Shown: positions 8,717 through 17,502, counted from the first letter of the stretch. The stretch: 64,000 nucleotides of DNA from Chthoniobacter flavus (GCA_945861435.1 CAMAUX010000015.1:1-64000); one strand, 5' to 3'. The notes: generated by a model from the letters alone, not told the origin. A program made the numbers and translations.

Positions 8717-9352
8717 CTAAACGTCCGCGTTATCGACGGAGCAAAACCGCGCGAGAAACTTCGCAGCCACCACCTCCCCAACAGCCTCCACGCTGAGTTC
8801 GCGGCCCACCTCCCGCTCAAGACTCGTCATCTCCACCCCGGCAATCCCGCACGGCGTGATCCAAGTAAAAGGCTCAAGGCTTCCCCCCACGATCAGCGCA
8901 AACCCGTGCATGCTGATCCAGCGCCGCACCCCCACTCCAATCGAAGCAATCTTGCGTCCCCCCACCCACACCCCGGTCAATCCATCGCGCCGCCCAGCCT
9001 TCACCCCCATCTCCTCCAACGCATCAATGAGCACCGATTCCAGATCGCGCAGATGCTTGTGCAAATCCTGACCCCGCCGCCGCAGATCCACGATCGGATA
9101 ACCAATCAACTGCCCGGGCCCGTGATACGTCGCCTGTCCGCCCCGCCCCACCTTCACCACCGGATGCGGCAGCGCCTGCGCCTCCCGAAGGCTCGATTCA
9201 TCCGGCGTGCGCCCCATCGTGTACACCGGTTCGTGTTCCAGCAGCAGCAACTCGTCCTCCCGCTGCAGATCCAGCGCCTTGGCCGCCACCAACTCCTCCT
9301 GCATCGCCAACCCGGCCTCGTAACTCACCCGCCCCAGCCAGCGCACCTTCAT
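8717..9352 (-). CDS. lipB: Octanoyltransferase LipB
   Basis: LipB transfers octanoyl from acyl carrier protein to the lipoyl domains of 2-oxoacid dehydrogenases and the glycine cleavage H protein, the first step of lipoate synthesis. The 211-residue product contains RGGQATYHGPGQ (70-81), the conserved Lys134 and the TPCGI motif with catalytic Cys168. Size matches the family. Its ATG overlaps the stop of ruvC by four bases, so translation is probably coupled. No lipA is present in the window. Confidence 0.95.
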   Translation of the reverse strand: MKVRWLGRVSYEAGLAMQEELVAAKALDLQREDELLLLEHEPVYTMGRTPDESSLREAQALPHPVVKVGRGGQATYHGPGQLIGYPIVDLRRRGQDLHKHLRDLESVLIDALEEMGVKAGRRDGLTGVWVGGRKIASIGVGVRRWISMHGFALIVGGSLEPFTWITPCGIAGVEMTSLEREVGRELSVEAVGEVVAAKFLARFCSVDNADV

Positions 9353-9852
9353 ATCCGCTCCACCTCCACAACCCCGCGCTGGGCCGACTGCGCCATCTGA
9401 AAATGAGTGAGCCCCACCGCAATCGCATCCGCCGCGTCTCCCACTGGCGTCTCCGTGAGCCCCAGCAACGCACGCACCATGAATCCCACCTGCCCCTTCT
9501 GCGCACCGCCATAGCCCACCACCGATTGCTTCACCCGCCGCGGCGCGTACTCATAAACGGGAAGCCCGCGCGCAGCCACCGCCAGCACCGCAGCCCCGCG
9601 TGCCGCCCCCATCGTGATCGCCGTCCGGTGACTCTGCACAAAGATCACTGCCTCAAAAGCCGCGCACTCCGGCTGGTACTGCGCCACCAACTCCCCCACC
9701 CGTTCGTGAATCGCCACCAGACACCCTGACACCAGCAGCTTTGGCGCATTCTTGATCACCCCGTACTCCAGCGCACGCACGCGCCCCCCCTCCTGCTCCA
9801 GCACCGCATAACCGCTGGAACGCAACGAGGGATCAATGGACAGGACACGCAT
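9349..9852 (-). CDS. ruvC: Holliday junction resolvase RuvC
   Basis: RuvC cleaves Holliday junctions during recombinational repair, working with RuvAB. The 167-residue protein keeps the four acidic catalytic residues at the expected spacing: Asp7 in SIDPSL, Glu67 in FEAVI, and Asp139/Asp142 in GDAADAIAVGLTH. Length is normal. It is the first gene of a two-gene unit with lipB (4-base overlap). A perfect 14-base palindrome sits directly upstream of its start codon and may affect expression. Confidence 0.95.
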   Translation of the reverse strand: MRVLSIDPSLRSSGYAVLEQEGGRVRALEYGVIKNAPKLLVSGCLVAIHERVGELVAQYQPECAAFEAVIFVQSHRTAITMGAARGAAVLAVAARGLPVYEYAPRRVKQSVVGYGGAQKGQVGFMVRALLGLTETPVGDAADAIAVGLTHFQMAQSAQRGVVEVERI

Positions 9853-9855
9853 GCA

Positions 9856-9869
9856 AGGGTTGCAACCCT
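9856..9869. promoter_or_regulatory. Perfect 14-bp palindrome just upstream of ruvC
   Basis: AGGGTTGCAACCCT is fully palindromic and ends three bases before the ruvC ATG (minus strand). Its position would suit an operator or a translation-blocking hairpin in the ruvC-lipB leader. It could also act as a weak terminator end. No family of regulator can be named from the site. Confidence 0.4.
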
Positions 9870-9916
9870 AGCCACGCATCCCGGCGGCTGACAAGCAGCC
9901 CAACTCCACTCGCGCG

Positions 9917-11248
9917 TCAGGCCTTCCGGTACGCGCGCCGCACATGCGCGTTCGCAGCCGCCTCGTTGCTGAACTTCAGCGCCGCCGCGTCCCACAGCAG
10001 TTCCCGATTCGGAAACCGGCTCGCCACGCTGCCCAGCAACACGGTCTCCGTCAGCGGCCCGGCGTAATCAAAATTCGCCCCGCAACGCCCCTTGCCCAGC
10101 ACCGCATCCACAAACTCATGCCAGTGATTCGCCCCCTCCACCGCGATCACCGGCTTGCCCTCCACCTTCGGCCCCACAAGGCGTGGCATTCCCACATGCG
10201 GCAGCACCAGCACACCCTCGGTCCCAAGGAAAATCGAGCCCTGCCCGGGCACCGCCGACTTGCCATCGGCTCCCTTGCCCACCAACTCGAGCACCTCGCG
10301 CGGCGGCTTCTGATCCCCGTCGTACCACGTCACATCCACCGTCTTCCCCTCCGTGTACGCAGTGCCGGGAAACCGGTATTTGCACACCGCATCCACCGCC
10401 CACGAATGCGCATTAGGCGCCGCCCCCTCGCTGCGCACGCTCAACGGCGCAGTCAGCGCCAGCGCCTTGAACACAGGATCGTAAATGTGACACCCCATGT
10501 CCCCAAACGTCCCCGTCCCAAAATCCAGCCGCTTGCGCCAGTTGCCGGGATGATACCACCCGTTCCCAATAAAAGGCCGCATCTCGCACACGCCCACCCA
10601 CAGGTTCCAGTCCAACGTCTCGGGCACCGCATCCCCACCCGCCGGCATCGCCGCGCCATCCCCCCACTTCTTGTTACTCCACGTGTGCACCTCGCGCACC
10701 TTGCCCACCGCTCCCTCCTGAATCAGACGCACCGCCGTCCGATACTCCTTGCTCGAGTGAATCTGAATGCCCATCTGCGTGTGCAGATTGCGCGCACGCG
10801 CCAACTCCGCCATCTGCCGCGACTCCGCAATGTCGTGCGTCAGCGGCTTCTGCCCGTACACATGCAATCCCCGCTCCATGCACGCCAGACCAATGGGCGC
10901 GTGCATGTGGTCCGGCGTCGACACATTCGCGCTCTGCACGTCCTTCTCCTGCGCCAGCAACTCCCGGTAATCCTTGTACACGCGCGCCTGCGGAAACTTC
11001 TCCCGGAACTTCGCCGTGTTGCGCGCATCCACGTCGCACCCCGCCACCACATCCACCGCCGGATGCGACGCGATCGCCGTCAGATCCGCCCACGCCATCC
11101 CCGAGGTGCCGAAGCTCACGTGACGCACCCGCCCCGAAGCCGCCTGCGCCCGCAGGCCCGTGCCCACAAAAGGCGCTGATGCCAGACCAAGGCCCAGCGT
11201 GGTGAGGAATTGACGTCGGGAACGTTCGCAACCATGGGGGAGGTTCAT
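9917..11248 (-). CDS. Tat-exported Gfo/Idh/MocA-family oxidoreductase
   Basis: The 443-residue product begins with a twin-arginine signal (SRRQFLTTLGLGLASA), so it should be folded in the cytoplasm with its NAD(P) and exported. The following part has the Rossmann beginning, the substrate motif QKPLTHDIAE (the EKP-type motif of the family) and the C-terminal alpha/beta domain with the YDPVFKAL region. Members act on sugars or inositols; the substrate here is unknown. It diverges from the phospholipase-like gene across about 100 bases. Exported forms of this family are very numerous in Planctomycetota and Verrucomicrobiota. Confidence 0.92.
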   Translation of the reverse strand: MNLPHGCERSRRQFLTTLGLGLASAPFVGTGLRAQAASGRVRHVSFGTSGMAWADLTAIASHPAVDVVAGCDVDARNTAKFREKFPQARVYKDYRELLAQEKDVQSANVSTPDHMHAPIGLACMERGLHVYGQKPLTHDIAESRQMAELARARNLHTQMGIQIHSSKEYRTAVRLIQEGAVGKVREVHTWSNKKWGDGAAMPAGGDAVPETLDWNLWVGVCEMRPFIGNGWYHPGNWRKRLDFGTGTFGDMGCHIYDPVFKALALTAPLSVRSEGAAPNAHSWAVDAVCKYRFPGTAYTEGKTVDVTWYDGDQKPPREVLELVGKGADGKSAVPGQGSIFLGTEGVLVLPHVGMPRLVGPKVEGKPVIAVEGANHWHEFVDAVLGKGRCGANFDYAGPLTETVLLGSVASRFPNRELLWDAAALKFSNEAAANAHVRRAYRKA

Positions 11249-11351
11249 GCCCCCTTCTGCTCACCACCTCCCGGCAGGGTCAATGCGATTCCGTTATTTT
11301 TGTGGCTTTTGACCCGAACCATCCCATTTTCGGCGATACCCGCCCGCTCCC

Positions 11352-12698
11352 ATGCCGCACCTCACGCACCGCCTCCGCGCACTCCTCTGCCTGCTCCCCG
11401 CGCTCGTCCTGCTGCTCGCACCCACCAGTGCCCACGCATGGGGCCCCATGCATTCCGCCATCACCGAGGCCGCTTTCAATGCCCTTCCCCAATGGCAGCA
11501 ACATCTCCTCGCCGATCAGCGCTCCCAACTCATCGAGTTCGATTGCATGATCCCCGACCTCGTACGCGCACCCGCCCAGCGCAAAACCCTCGGCCGCTTC
11601 GCACTCCTGCCCAACGGCGATCCCTTCACGCACGAGCCTCACAGCAGGGCCCACAACGCCGCCCAGATGACCCACTACTTCCAGCAAGCCGTGGACCACG
11701 TCGCCAAGGGCGATCTCGCTGAAGCCTCCCGTTACGCCGGTTGCCTGCTCCATTTCTTGGAAGACTGCGGAAGCCCCGCTCATTCCATCCCCGGCGACAA
11801 CCAGCACGGCCTCATGCAGGACCTCCTCGAAGTGCCACCGGCTTTTAGGGACAGACCCCTCCACGGCCTCATCGAGGAAGGCTCCCTGCCCCTCTCCCTC
11901 GCTTCCTACCAACCCGTTCTTCTGGGCTCCACCACGAACGAAGCCGTCTTCCACCTCGTCGAACGCCTCAACGCCAGCATCCGCAACGCGCGCCACCAAC
12001 TCGTCCCCATCCTCCAAGGCGTCTTCCGCGGCGACCAACCCGCCGTCGACGCCGCCCGCCGCAACGCCGCCCTCATGGACGCACAGGTCGCAGCCGACGC
12101 CCTCCACACCATCCTCGCCATCGGTTCCAAACGCTTCGAACCCGCAGCCCTCCAATCCCTCGCACAAGTCGACCTCACACCCTTCACCCCGCTCGAAACA
12201 CTCGCCCAATCCTACCTCCCCCAATTCGCCTACTTCTCCAATCCCTACTTCGGATTCCCCGTGCGCAACGCCCTGCTCAAGGACGGCCGCGAACGACTCC
12301 CCCTTGTCCTCTCCCTTGCCAATGAAGGGACAGTCGCCACCCGCACCTTCCCCTCGGGCCTGAGCCTCGGCACCTCCTGCCGACTCTCCTACGCCCTGCC
12401 GGAAAAGGTCTACGACCGCTTCACCTGCCACCTCGGCCTCCACCCGGAACTCGGCCGCGAAGGCCGCGTCAACTTCCGCATTTCCGCCGACGGCGTCCCC
12501 GTTTTTGAAAGCGGCCCTCTTTCCGGCGCGGACCCCGCGCGCTCCGTCGACCTCCCGCTCTGGCGCGTGCAGGAACTCTCCATCGAAGTGCAGAGCGCAG
12601 GCACCGCACCCGCCGCGAGCAACTACGCCATCCTCGCAACACCGCTCCTGCACAAAGCGCAGGCCCCTCCCCGCCTCGACCAGGACAAAACCCGCTGA
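11352..12698 (+). CDS. Zinc-dependent phospholipase C / P1-nuclease-like protein
   Basis: The 448-residue protein has a signal peptide ending in AHA with a Trp (residue 30) as probable mature N-terminus, as in zinc-dependent phospholipase C and S1/P1 nucleases, where that Trp binds zinc. Candidate metal ligands follow: His34, Asp64/Asp69, His134, Asp138 and His144 in LLHFLEDCGSPAHS. The C-terminal third is beta-rich and has no recognised domain. Residues about 162-174 are encoded by a GGGACAG repeat (11836-11873) that reads through in frame; this segment may be an insertion and could disturb the fold. Activity (lipid or nucleic acid) cannot be decided. Confidence 0.75.
   Translation: MPHLTHRLRALLCLLPALVLLLAPTSAHAWGPMHSAITEAAFNALPQWQQHLLADQRSQLIEFDCMIPDLVRAPAQRKTLGRFALLPNGDPFTHEPHSRAHNAAQMTHYFQQAVDHVAKGDLAEASRYAGCLLHFLEDCGSPAHSIPGDNQHGLMQDLLEVPPAFRDRPLHGLIEEGSLPLSLASYQPVLLGSTTNEAVFHLVERLNASIRNARHQLVPILQGVFRGDQPAVDAARRNAALMDAQVAADALHTILAIGSKRFEPAALQSLAQVDLTPFTPLETLAQSYLPQFAYFSNPYFGFPVRNALLKDGRERLPLVLSLANEGTVATRTFPSGLSLGTSCRLSYALPEKVYDRFTCHLGLHPELGREGRVNFRISADGVPVFESGPLSGADPARSVDLPLWRVQELSIEVQSAGTAPAASNYAILATPLLHKAQAPPRLDQDKTR
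11836..11873 (+). repeat. GGGACAGAC repeat inside coding sequence
   Basis: A 38-base sequence starting CACCGGCTTTTAGGGACAGA recurs at 12719-12756 with one mismatch. Here it is in frame inside the phospholipase-like gene. It shares the GGGACAGRC core with the repeats near 46 and 50-51 kb. Confidence 0.7.
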
Positions 12699-12718
12699 AC
12701 CATCCGCCAGCTCGTCAG

Positions 12719-12756
12719 CACCGGCTTTTAGGGACAGACCCCTTCACGGCCTCATC
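12719..12756 (+). repeat. Second copy of the 38-base GGGACAGAC repeat
   Basis: Identical to 11836-11873 except for one C/T difference. It begins 21 bases after the stop of the phospholipase-like gene and is followed four bases later by a copy of the 3' end of that gene. Confidence 0.75.
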
Positions 12757-12760
12757 CTGA

Positions 12761-12907
12761 CGCGTGCAGGAACTCTCCATCGAAGTGCAAAGCGCAGGCA
12801 CCGCACCCGCCGCGAGCAACTACGCCATCCTCGCGACACCGCTCCTATACAAGGCGCAGGCACCGCCCCGCCTCGACCAGGACAAAACTCGCTGAGCCAT
12901 CCGCCAG
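12761..12907 (+). pseudogene. Displaced copy of the 3' end of the phospholipase-like gene
   Basis: This 147-base block aligns without gaps to 12564-12710 with nine substitutions (about 94 percent). It includes the last 44 codons or so, the stop codon and twelve bases beyond it. Several of the differences fall at third codon positions (for example GCC CCT against GCA CCG), which suggests the copy came from, or evolved as, a coding relative. It has no start and directly follows a GGGACAG repeat. Confidence 0.85.
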
Positions 12908-12937
12908 TCAGGATTGGAGCGGGCCGACTCCAGCCCG

Positions 12938-14617
12938 TCAGCGCGCAGCCTTTTTCGAAGCAGGCTTCGGCACCTCGGCGGCGGGCGCCAGCACCTCGCT
13001 CAAAACCCGGCCCACACATCCCGGCGGAACATCCATGCGCAACACCGCGCTCAGCGTCGGCACGATGTCCGTCACCCGCGCACCGGCTGTCACGCGGCCC
13101 GCCTTGAACCCCGGCCCGTAGAAGAACACCGGCACATGCGTATCGTACGCGTACCCGCTTCCATGCGTGGTCCCGGACGGCGCCACCCCCTCCACCACCG
13201 GCATCCCCGGAAGCATGTACGGCTTGAAAAGCAGCACCATGTCCGCCCCGCGCTCCGCATTGTATCCATTCACAACCAACTCCCCGAGCCGCCCCGGTGC
13301 ACGCCCCTCAAGCAACTGTTCCCGGCTGTAGGCTGCCTGATAAACCCCGGTCCCCAACGCCCACTCGCGAATGAAGGCAGCAAGCTCACCCGCAGCCACC
13401 TTCTTCTCCCGCAGCAGCTCATGATTAAAGTGCAGCTCCTCAGAAAGCCGCTTCCCAAGCACATAATCACCCGGCCCGAAATGCTCGCTCAACCGCCCCT
13501 TGAGCGAAGCCGTCAGCTCCAACATATCCACCCGCCGCCCATCCATCCCCTGCGCCGCTGCAAACTCCGGATTCGGCGCGACCCCGTGATCAGCCGTCAG
13601 CACCACCACATATTTCCCAGCCCCCACCTTCCCATCCAGAAACCTCAGCAACTCCCCAATCTGCCGGTCCAGCCGCAGCGTCAAATCCTGCACCTCCTGC
13701 GAATACGGACCGAACCGATGCCCGCAGTAATCCAGCGACGAGAACGACACGCACAACAGATCCGGCACAGCGCCCTGCCCGAGCTTCTCCCCCTCCACCG
13801 CCGCCTTCGCAAACTCCAGCAGCAGCTCATTGCCGAAGGGCGTCGGCATGATCGATTCAAACCCCTCCTTCGTCGAAGGGTGAATCACGTGATCGAACAC
13901 CGGCGCCTCCTCACCCTTGAGCGCGCCCTCGCCCGCCGCTGCATCTTCCCACAGATACGCCTCCGGCTTGAGCAACCGACTCCACGTCTTCCCGATGTAA
14001 CCCGCCGCCAGCCCGCGCGCATTGAAGCCTTCCACCCAACCCGGCAACTCCGCGCGATAATAGGTGCTCGTCACAAACGCACCACTCCCCGATTCAAACC
14101 AGTACGCACCCGCAGGCTTTTTCCCCGCCGGCAGGATCGCTCCACGATCCTTCATCGACACCCCCACCACACGCCCGCGAAACCGCAGCCGGAACTCATC
14201 GGCAAAGTTCGACCCCACAAAATTGCGCGGCGACATCCGCCCGCCCGGCCCCTTCGTCCCCACCCCCTCCACGTCCGGGTCCGCGCAGCAGTACATCGAC
14301 TTGCCTGTGGCCTTATCCCACCAGTCGTTCCCAATGATCCCATGCACCGAGGGCGGCGCACCGCTCAGAAACGTCGCGTGCCCCGGCGCAGTCACGGTCG
14401 GCAGGTAATCGTAATATGCCGATGTCAGGAACGCCCCCTGCCCCCCAAGACGCAGGAACCCTCCGTCGGAAAACTGCCCGGCAAAACGCTCCAGATAATC
14501 ATAGCGCAGTTGGTCCACGAGGATCGCCACCACCAGCTTCGGCTCCACAGCCCACCCCCAACTCGAAGAGAACAACAGAAGAAATGCCACGCACGCAATC
14601 AGGGGTCGTCTTGCCAT
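12938..14617 (-). CDS. Alkaline phosphatase-family protein (PafA-like)
   Basis: The product (559 aa from the ATG at 14617) belongs to the type I phosphodiesterase / PafA branch of the alkaline phosphatase superfamily, two-zinc hydrolases acting on phosphate mono- or diesters outside the cytoplasm. A signal peptide covers residues 1-24; then come VDQLRYDY (metal Asp35), TVTAPGH (nucleophile Thr near 76), NDWWDKATG, and TADHGVAPNP (metal Asp-His) with GTTHGS near the end. An upstream Met at 14683 would add 22 residues ahead of the signal, so the later start is preferred. Likely a phosphorus-scavenging enzyme in the periplasm. Confidence 0.88.
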   Translation of the reverse strand: MARRPLIACVAFLLLFSSSWGWAVEPKLVVAILVDQLRYDYLERFAGQFSDGGFLRLGGQGAFLTSAYYDYLPTVTAPGHATFLSGAPPSVHGIIGNDWWDKATGKSMYCCADPDVEGVGTKGPGGRMSPRNFVGSNFADEFRLRFRGRVVGVSMKDRGAILPAGKKPAGAYWFESGSGAFVTSTYYRAELPGWVEGFNARGLAAGYIGKTWSRLLKPEAYLWEDAAAGEGALKGEEAPVFDHVIHPSTKEGFESIMPTPFGNELLLEFAKAAVEGEKLGQGAVPDLLCVSFSSLDYCGHRFGPYSQEVQDLTLRLDRQIGELLRFLDGKVGAGKYVVVLTADHGVAPNPEFAAAQGMDGRRVDMLELTASLKGRLSEHFGPGDYVLGKRLSEELHFNHELLREKKVAAGELAAFIREWALGTGVYQAAYSREQLLEGRAPGRLGELVVNGYNAERGADMVLLFKPYMLPGMPVVEGVAPSGTTHGSGYAYDTHVPVFFYGPGFKAGRVTAGARVTDIVPTLSAVLRMDVPPGCVGRVLSEVLAPAAEVPKPASKKAAR

Positions 14618-14709
14618 AGACCGTTGCCGATACCAGCCCACGACCCGCGAGAGAATCCAAAACGCGCACCCCTCACGTATCACGCCCCGACCGCCGCCCT
14701 CTCACGCAA

Positions 14710-15960
14710 TCAGCGCACCCGCTCCGACTTCGCACCCGCCCCCGGCTCGGAAAGCCCCACCAGCGCACCCGCATAACCCGTGAGCTCCAGATAACCGCGC
14801 CCTTCCAGCGGTTTCCCCGCCCGCCGGCCACGCGCCTCCACCATCCCCTCCCAGTACGACACCGGCGGAATCGCGAGTTCCTGATTCTCCAGGGGCGTAC
14901 TCACCTCCAACTCCAGATCCCACTCCGGCAACCGCACCTTCCAGCCCACCGGATAACGCGCCCCGTTGCGCGGACTCGTCCAATAGCGCCTGGGCTGCAT
15001 GTCAAACGCCTCCAATTTTAAAAACCGGCTGCTGCCATCCGGTGCCACGAGCGTCCCGTTACTGCCAGGATCCACGGACCCATCCGCACGCCGCATCTGA
15101 TAGAGCATCAGTTCGCTGCCGTCGGAAAGCTGCAGGCTCAGCCAGTTCCACCCCACCTGACCGGGCGCCAACTGATTGCTCGCCCACTCGTGGTCAAACC
15201 AACTCTCCCCCTCCACAGCCTCCTCACGCCCCTCCACACGCACCACCCCGCGCGTCCGCATCCGCGTCCCGGAATAATAATGCGACGCGTGCCCGTCCCC
15301 CTCCGCCTTCGGACTGATCCCATCGCGCCCATGCGCCACCCATGGCTTTGAAAGCTCCAGTTCGAGGTCCAGCGACGCCTCCTCACTACGCCCCCGCAGC
15401 CTCAACCCGTCAGCCCCCACCAACTCCACACTCCAATCCTCCACCCAGCCCAAACGCGGCCCCGCTGAGAAACCCGCCTCCCCAAACGCACCGCGGCTCA
15501 GCTTCTGACTAAAATAAAACCGTCCACGCTTGGGATCGCTCACCGCCATGTGGCCGAACACAAACGCATCCACAAGAAACCGCGACCGCCCACCCGCCGG
15601 CACCCCCGGCGGCCGCAACCCCTGCCGAAAAAGCGTGAGCTGATAACCAAACCGCTGCCCGTCCGCTGTCGCAAGATTCCCCGTCGTGTACCACCACTCC
15701 GTCTTGAACTCCGGATGCGGCCCGTGATCGCGCGGAAACTCATAAACCCATCCCGGCAGCGCCTGCTTCCACTCCCCCCCGGGTTGCGCCTGCCCTCCCC
15801 CTACCTCCGTCGTGCTCGTACTCTTACTCGTACTTTTACTCCTACTCGTACTCGTACTCCTACTCTCGCCCCCCGCCACTGCACCCGCCCCGCCAGCAGC
15901 CTCCTGTGCAAGACACAGAGCTGCCGAAAGCCACCAGATCAAAAGCGTAGTCCTTCCCAT
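14710..15960 (-). CDS. Secreted CrtC/AttH-like lipocalin-fold hydrolase
   Basis: The 416-residue protein matches the 'predicted secreted hydrolase' family related to carotenoid 1,2-hydratase (CrtC) and AttH. Signature stretches are EFKTEWWYTTGNL, the FVFGHMAVSD region, SHYYSGTRMRTRG, and ESWFDHEWASNQL followed by WNWLSLQLSDG, the double lipocalin barrel. No carotenoid genes are near, so a CrtC function is not implied. A signal peptide is followed by a Ser/Thr/Lys/Arg linker encoded by a hexamer microsatellite. In other genomes this family often sits with an AttEFG-type ABC transporter; none is seen here. Confidence 0.82.
   Translation of the reverse strand: MGRTTLLIWWLSAALCLAQEAAGGAGAVAGGESRSTSTSRSKSTSKSTSTTEVGGGQAQPGGEWKQALPGWVYEFPRDHGPHPEFKTEWWYTTGNLATADGQRFGYQLTLFRQGLRPPGVPAGGRSRFLVDAFVFGHMAVSDPKRGRFYFSQKLSRGAFGEAGFSAGPRLGWVEDWSVELVGADGLRLRGRSEEASLDLELELSKPWVAHGRDGISPKAEGDGHASHYYSGTRMRTRGVVRVEGREEAVEGESWFDHEWASNQLAPGQVGWNWLSLQLSDGSELMLYQMRRADGSVDPGSNGTLVAPDGSSRFLKLEAFDMQPRRYWTSPRNGARYPVGWKVRLPEWDLELEVSTPLENQELAIPPVSYWEGMVEARGRRAGKPLEGRGYLELTGYAGALVGLSEPGAGAKSERVR
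15813..15866. repeat. Hexamer microsatellite (NTACTC)n in the CrtC-like gene
   Basis: About eight or nine units of a six-base repeat of the form GTACTC/TTACTC/CTACTC. On the minus strand it encodes alternating Ser with Thr, Lys or Arg, forming a flexible linker between the signal peptide and the domain. Six-base units change length without breaking the frame. Confidence 0.8.
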
Positions 15961-15994
15961 GCGCGGGCCAACCTGCCTCCTCCGCCACCCCGCA

Positions 15995-16438
15995 TCAACC
16001 CCGCATCAACCCCGCCCTCACCCCCCCCGGCCTCCGCCAGCGCACATGAAGAAACCCGCACGCGCAAAAAATCACCGCGTCGCGCCCAAGCACCCACTGC
16101 CATTGCGCCCCACCCTGCGTTCCACCAAAGCAACCGCACCCAATGTCCAATCCACGCACCGCCGCCCACAACGCCGCGCCCGCAAACACCGCCATCAGCG
16201 CGCTCACCACCCACAACCCGGCCCGTCGTCCACGGCCCAACAACAACGCGCCGCCCGCGATCACCTCCAACCACGGCAGATACAGCGACAGCCCCACCGC
16301 CACAGACCACGGCACCAATCGATAATGAAAAATGTCGGCCGCGAACCCCGCCGGATCCCATGCCTTGAGCGCGCCCGCCGCCACAAACAATCCGCCGAGC
16401 AGCAGCGCCACCCCTCTTTCAAAAACCTCCCTCCTCAT
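15995..16438 (-). CDS. MauE/DoxX-like membrane protein
   Basis: The 147-residue protein has four hydrophobic segments and a CGCFGG motif between segments three and four, as in MauE/DoxD-type small membrane proteins that take part in disulfide or electron-transfer processes. The start at 16438 overlaps the stop of the rhodanese gene by four bases (ATGA), which argues against a longer upstream start. It is the last gene of a three-gene unit with a rhodanese and a DUF1573 protein, all envelope proteins with cysteine motifs, so a thiol-redox role is likely. The exact partner is unknown. Confidence 0.78.
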   Translation of the reverse strand: MRREVFERGVALLLGGLFVAAGALKAWDPAGFAADIFHYRLVPWSVAVGLSLYLPWLEVIAGGALLLGRGRRAGLWVVSALMAVFAGAALWAAVRGLDIGCGCFGGTQGGAQWQWVLGRDAVIFCACGFLHVRWRRPGGVRAGLMRG

Positions 16439-16845
16439 GGATGCGCCTCCTTCCATGCCTCCCAACCCCCGTCCAGCACACGCACATCGGAGAGCCCCAC
16501 CTCCTCGCGCAGCCTTCGCGCCACCAGATGGCTCGTCTGACAACTACGCCGACTGCAGTACACCACCACCACGCGGCCCTCCGTCCACTGATCCAACAAC
16601 TGTCCAAGCCCCTCGTCCCACCCCTCCCCGTGAAGACCAACCGCACCGGGAATGTGCCCCGCCGCGTAGTCCTCCGGAGCGCGCACATCCACCCATAGCA
16701 CCCTCCCCCCAATCTGCCCGGCCACCTCCAAGCGCACCTCCTCGGAAATCCACGATGGACTCCGCGGATGCAGCCACGCTGCCGCACCCGCCGGCAACAG
16801 CGCCGCGCCCATCAGCACAAGGATCTCTCGGGAAAAGCCACGCAT
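16435..16845 (-). CDS. Membrane-anchored rhodanese-domain protein
   Basis: The 136-residue product has an N-terminal hydrophobic anchor or signal (residues 7-24) and one rhodanese domain: VDVRAPEDYAAGHIPGAV (52-69) and the active loop with Cys97 in YCSRRSCQTS. Rhodanese domains carry sulfane sulfur or act as sulfur relays. The CxxxxC-like second Cys (102) in the loop is seen in several periplasmic forms. It starts nine bases after DUF1573 and overlaps the MauE-like gene by four bases, so the three should be co-transcribed. Confidence 0.88.
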   Translation of the reverse strand: MRGFSREILVLMGAALLPAGAAAWLHPRSPSWISEEVRLEVAGQIGGRVLWVDVRAPEDYAAGHIPGAVGLHGEGWDEGLGQLLDQWTEGRVVVVYCSRRSCQTSHLVARRLREEVGLSDVRVLDGGWEAWKEAHP

Positions 16846-16854
16846 CGCTCAACG

Positions 16855-17502
16855 TCAGCGCACTCGTACGTGGACCAGCACCGGCTTCTGCTTCCCTCCG
16901 GGCACCTGCGCCGTCAACTCCACCACCGCCTTCGAGGGCGCATCCGTCCCGGGTGTCACCACCAACTCATAAGCCCCGCCTCCCTTGCTCCCAACCAACC
17001 GCGCATCCACACCCGGCGTCGCACTCACCGCCTCCACCCCCTTCACCCCAAAACCATCCGTCACCTGCACCGACACACGCTTGGAAACACGCGCCTCCCC
17101 CTTCTCCCATAGCAAAAACGTGGGCTGCGCCACCACCGCCTCCTGGACAAGCACCCGCAACCGAAGCCGCGTTTCCTCCTCCACGGGATCGTCCGTCTTC
17201 ACCGTCAGCACCGCCTCATGCAGCCCCTTGCGTCCCGCCGTGCTGTAAACCGCCACCACCTCCCCGCTCTCCCCGGGCGCAAATGTCCGCCGCTCCAGCG
17301 TCGCCACCGTGCACCCGCACGTGCTCTTGAGATCCAACACCTTCACCGCCGTCTTCCCCGTGTTCGTGAAAGCAAAACGGGCCGTCACCTTCCCCGTCCC
17401 CGGCGCAGCAGCACAACACAACAACTCCTTCTCCCAATGGAACCCGGCCCGCGCACACGCCGCGAACCCCACCACCAGCACCACCAAAACAACACGCAAC
17501 AT
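16855..17502 (-). CDS. DUF1573 periplasmic protein
   Basis: The 215-residue protein has a signal peptide and a DUF1573 (Ig-like) domain, recognised by FTNTGKTAVKVLDLKSTCGC and the later GESGEVVAVYST stretch. The CGC in this motif is a family hallmark. The role is unknown; the domain is often coupled to folding or redox proteins in Bacteroidota, Planctomycetota and Verrucomicrobiota. It heads a unit with a rhodanese and a MauE-like protein. A second beta-rich domain follows from about residue 115. Confidence 0.88.
   Translation of the reverse strand: MLRVVLVVLVVGFAACARAGFHWEKELLCCAAAPGTGKVTARFAFTNTGKTAVKVLDLKSTCGCTVATLERRTFAPGESGEVVAVYSTAGRKGLHEAVLTVKTDDPVEEETRLRLRVLVQEAVVAQPTFLLWEKGEARVSKRVSVQVTDGFGVKGVEAVSATPGVDARLVGSKGGGAYELVVTPGTDAPSKAVVELTAQVPGGKQKPVLVHVRVR

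Noticed and set aside
12320-12340. GGGACAG inside the phospholipase-like gene (second occurrence) and GGGACAGG at about 52200 in the RAYT gene
   Set aside because: Only seven or eight bases match, with no flanking similarity, so chance is sufficient.
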